From: Combretum micranthum
Lineage: Eukaryota > Streptophyta > Magnoliopsida > Myrtales > Combretaceae
Direction of reading: 5' to 3'
Length of the DNA stretch: 64,000 nt
Assembly (NCBI GenBank): GCA_024138025.1
Contig: JAMXBD010000013.1
Location: 1,798,001 to 1,862,000 of the forward strand
Part shown: piece after piece, positions 61,584 to 64,000 of the stretch
How the letters are laid out: every line of letters starts with the position of its first letter
Numbering within the stretch: the stretch's first letter is position 1
Made by a program: the position numbers and the translations under genes
Notes under the pieces: model-generated
What the model was told of the DNA's origin: nothing
What the model saw: only the letters and a program-made list of their open reading frames with translations
Databases searched by the model: none

Positions 61584-61831
61584 TTAGTAAATAGTAAGTT
61601 CTTCCTTTCAATTTCAATAAGAGGAGCCCCTGAGTTGAAAATGATACGGCGTGTCCAGAAGGCCCTCTTTGGGCTTTTGCCACAACATGTGGATTGACTG
61701 TGCCTGTGGCCCGTGAACCTTCTTCGATTGGATGAGATGTTATTATGCGTTTATATATATCCATATTTTGGACTTTGTCCTTGTTAACTATTAACAGCAA
61801 ACAACAACATTAACATCACTTTCCTCAAGTT

Positions 61832-62122
61832 TTGGACAACCACTACAACCACGGCCACAATAATCCAACATTCTACCAGCATCATCCACATCAGTCCAAT
61901 GAAGAGCAAGAAGAAGACTCGTTCTTTGAACTAGAACTCACTGTACCCACCAATCCCCATTGAACCCTCTTCAAGACCCCCCCAATCCCTCATCTCTTTA
62001 CTCATACCTGCCCCTAAACTTCGCGTCTTTTTCATGTTTCGTAGACCCAAATCATCCTCTTCCTCCTCCTCCTCTTCTTCTAAAACAGAGGAAGCAGAGT
62101 CCAAAAGATATGATGTTCTCAT
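61832..62122 (+). pseudogene. Fragment resembling a membrane-associated kinase regulator (copy 2)
   Basis: It shares the N-terminal part with copy 1 (through SFFELELTVPTN, to 61955) and has the same TTG at the start position. It then jumps to different sequence. In another frame this reads PQSLISLLIPAPKLRVFFMF, a basic RRPK stretch, a Ser run (about 62051-62082) and KTEEAESKRYD. A basic KxRVF segment followed by Lys/Ser-rich sequence fits the middle of MAKR-type proteins. The frame breaks, so it is non-functional. The minus-strand frame with a Glu run here is a shadow of the Ser codons. Confidence 0.5.
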
Positions 62123-62967
62123 AAATTTCTTAGTATGCTACCTTTAGTTTTGAAGTGAGTCGTGCCAAGAAAATGTCTGCTTTTCCATCACTAATTTTAA
62201 CCGAGTTGATTTCATTAATTATTTTATGTCCTGATTCATACGAACTGTGATAACATCATTAAAATAGTAATATATTAATTACTATATTTATTTTAATTCT
62301 TAGATTACTTACTTTATAATTTGCCATGAATGCAATAAAAATACATGGTATTATGTGAGCAATATCTATACATGTAAAATTGTCCCACTTAAATAAACAA
62401 CAATATTAGTTTACACTCATGTATAAATCAATACAACATTCAATTCCATGGATAGATTTTAATTTTACCAAGATATTTAATTTAATTTCTGCATAAATGA
62501 TTAATATTACAAAGGAAATAAAAAATAATAAAACTGAAGAAAGTCTTAATGGAGAAGGGAAAACAGCTAAGAAAAGAAGTCATCCTTGTTGGCAGCCTAA
62601 ATATGATTGAAAAAAAAGAAGAAGAAGAAGAAGAAGAAGCTCGGATTCCCTACAAGACCTTTAATTATTAGTCAAACAATTATCATATATTGACATTTTA
62701 GTAACGTAAAATTTGCACATAAATTGTCAACGGTACGTGACAATTTAACAAAAACCATGCCTACAATACAGTGCAATTCTTTAGTTTTATCTTCTTGCAG
62801 TGCAAAAAGTATTAGATAAGAGCAAAACAATTGAAAATAAAATATTATAGCCTATAGGCAACTTATTCAACTTTTAGACCAGAAGCATTTTCATGGAATG
62901 GCATAACGTAAGAAAATTCAACGCTTGGATAAATCGCGAAGCAAATACCACGCATATGGTATATGGT
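62123..62967. other. Copy 2-specific DNA, no gene
   Basis: Together with 61956-62122 this makes the 1012 bp present in copy 2 but absent from copy 1. It has an AAG microsatellite at 62618-62639 and a small inverted-repeat MITE-like piece at about 62185-62320. No coding motif is visible. Confidence 0.5.
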
Positions 62968-63449
62968 CAATATGCACGTCCATTTTCCTGAAAAGCTTCG
63001 GTGGAAAATTGATGTTATTTTAAATTGCACAAACACCTTTGAAATCTTTTAAAGTTATATAAATTTTTAAAATTTTTAAATAGTGTATACTAGAATCCTT
63101 AAAACCCAAATTTATTATTTAGAATCAATTGCATAGACAACTCCTACTAATTAAAAAGCCAGCACCTCAACCTCTTGGAAAATAGGTGTTAGTGGGTTCA
63201 TGTGCCAACTTTTTAAAACATAGAGGTTTATGCAATTTTGAAAGAACTTTGATGGTGTCATCAAAAATAAATAGATGGTTTCTTGGACCACCTATTTTTG
63301 ACAATATTCTCTATTGAAGGTGTGTCATGTAAGCAAATAGGGCCATATCCAGTACATATATAGTACCGCATGTGGTCCCACATGTTACCAAAAATAGGTG
63401 ATTTAAGGACCACTCACCTATCTCTCGATGTCCTTGTAATTTACTCTAA

Positions 63450-63852
63450 CTGCATATTCATTTGGCATGAATAACTAATCATTTCCTTCTCGTTCTACGT
63501 AACATGCTACTATAATGTTCACTTGAACGGAATGACAATTCAAAATGAATTGCTATTACGTGAAATGATGAAAAGTCATTCATGTCCCTATCCTCATGAA
63601 TTGCTACATTGAATGGTTTATTTTTCAACTTTTTCATAAATACCTCTGTCTTGAAAATATTACTTATATAATTATCATCTTTCTATAATAAATATAAGAG
63701 CCACTATAGATATTTTACATTTTACTCTAATAACTACTTGTTTTACTTTTTATACCAAGTGAACATTGTAATATTCATTACAACCCTATTATATTTCCTT
63801 TGAATTGGAATTATATTCCCTCCTTATTCCATATTACGAAGTGAACGAGTCA
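63450..63852. mobile_element. Tourist-like MITE (copy 2)
   Basis: Counterpart of 52746-53172, flanked by TAA (63447-63449, 63853-63855). It is slightly shorter because of a small internal deletion. Confidence 0.7.
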
Positions 63853-64000
63853 TAAATATTAGGAGGTGAGTAAGTACTAAATTTTTTTTCTATAAGTAAC
63901 TGTATTCATAAATTACGAATGATAATTATCTTAGAAACTATTTACTATCTCTTAAATATATCATAGTATAATTATTCGTACATGAAAGCTTTTACAGTTC

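Larger units (their letters stand above)
59168..64000 (+). repeat. Tandem duplication, copy 2 (runs off the window)
   Basis: Direct repeat of copy 1 (48091-53319). It starts abruptly in gypsy gag sequence joined to copia gag, and lacks about 1.35 kb of gypsy interior. It keeps the gypsy 3' LTR and its CTAAT junction, the hAT MITE, the kinase-regulator-like fragment and the Tourist MITE. Base 64000 corresponds to 53319, 360 bases before the BBE-like ATG in copy 1. Confidence 0.93.

Noticed and set aside
61931..62122. Minus-strand frame with a run of Glu
   Set aside because: Shadow of the Ser-rich codons of the plus-strand kinase-regulator-like fragment.

Overview
This window is eudicot plant nuclear DNA: AT-rich, full of nested LTR retrotransposons and MITEs, with very few real genes. 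It contains no bacterial operons, rRNA, tRNA or CRISPR. The sequence does not identify the species. The host genes are intronless berberine-bridge-enzyme-like (BBE-like) FAD-linked oxidoreductases with both covalent-flavin residues, as found in rosid and other eudicot genomes.

There are two intact BBE-like genes, 41217-42809 (530 aa) and 53679-55274 (531 aa), both on +, and one pseudogene, 3286-9739. The pseudogene has four in-frame stops and a 1-base deletion. A complete Ty1-copia element (4759-9606, 5-bp target duplication CTATG) lies in its last tenth. The 53.7-kb gene lies in a direct tandem duplication of about 10 kb. Copy 1 includes 48091-48220 and about 49577-53319; copy 2 runs from 59168 to the window edge. 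A further BBE-like copy is predicted at about 64,360, just outside the window.

Layout: 1-1.3 kb copia pol remnant; 3.2-9.9 kb BBE pseudogene split by copia; 11.4-12.1 kb hAT-type MITE with a perfect 8-bp target duplication; 12.4-14.9 kb non-autonomous LTR element; 14.9-18.3 kb LTR-like DNA with a degenerate repeat array; 19.6-26.1 kb foldback MITE and non-autonomous gypsy copies, one split by a 2.4-kb solo LTR; 28.2-35.6 kb complete but decayed copia element; 37.6-40.6 kb Tourist-like MITEs and a Mutator-type foldback; 41.2 kb BBE-like gene; 44.7-50.5 kb gypsy remnants and a complete gypsy element (target duplication CTAAT) containing a nested hAT MITE; 51.9-52.3 kb fragment resembling a membrane-associated kinase regulator; 53.7 kb BBE-like gene; 57.4-59.2 kb truncated retroelements; 59.2-64 kb second copy of the duplication.

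The two intact genes predict secreted, N-glycosylated flavoprotein oxidases or dehydrogenases. Their substrates cannot be read from the sequence. The most informative structure is the duplication. By-eye divergence between its copies is about 9% at the left, almost zero across 51.3-52.1 kb, and about 6% at the right, which suggests gene conversion or more than one duplication or exchange event. All alignments, boundaries and divergence figures here were made by eye.
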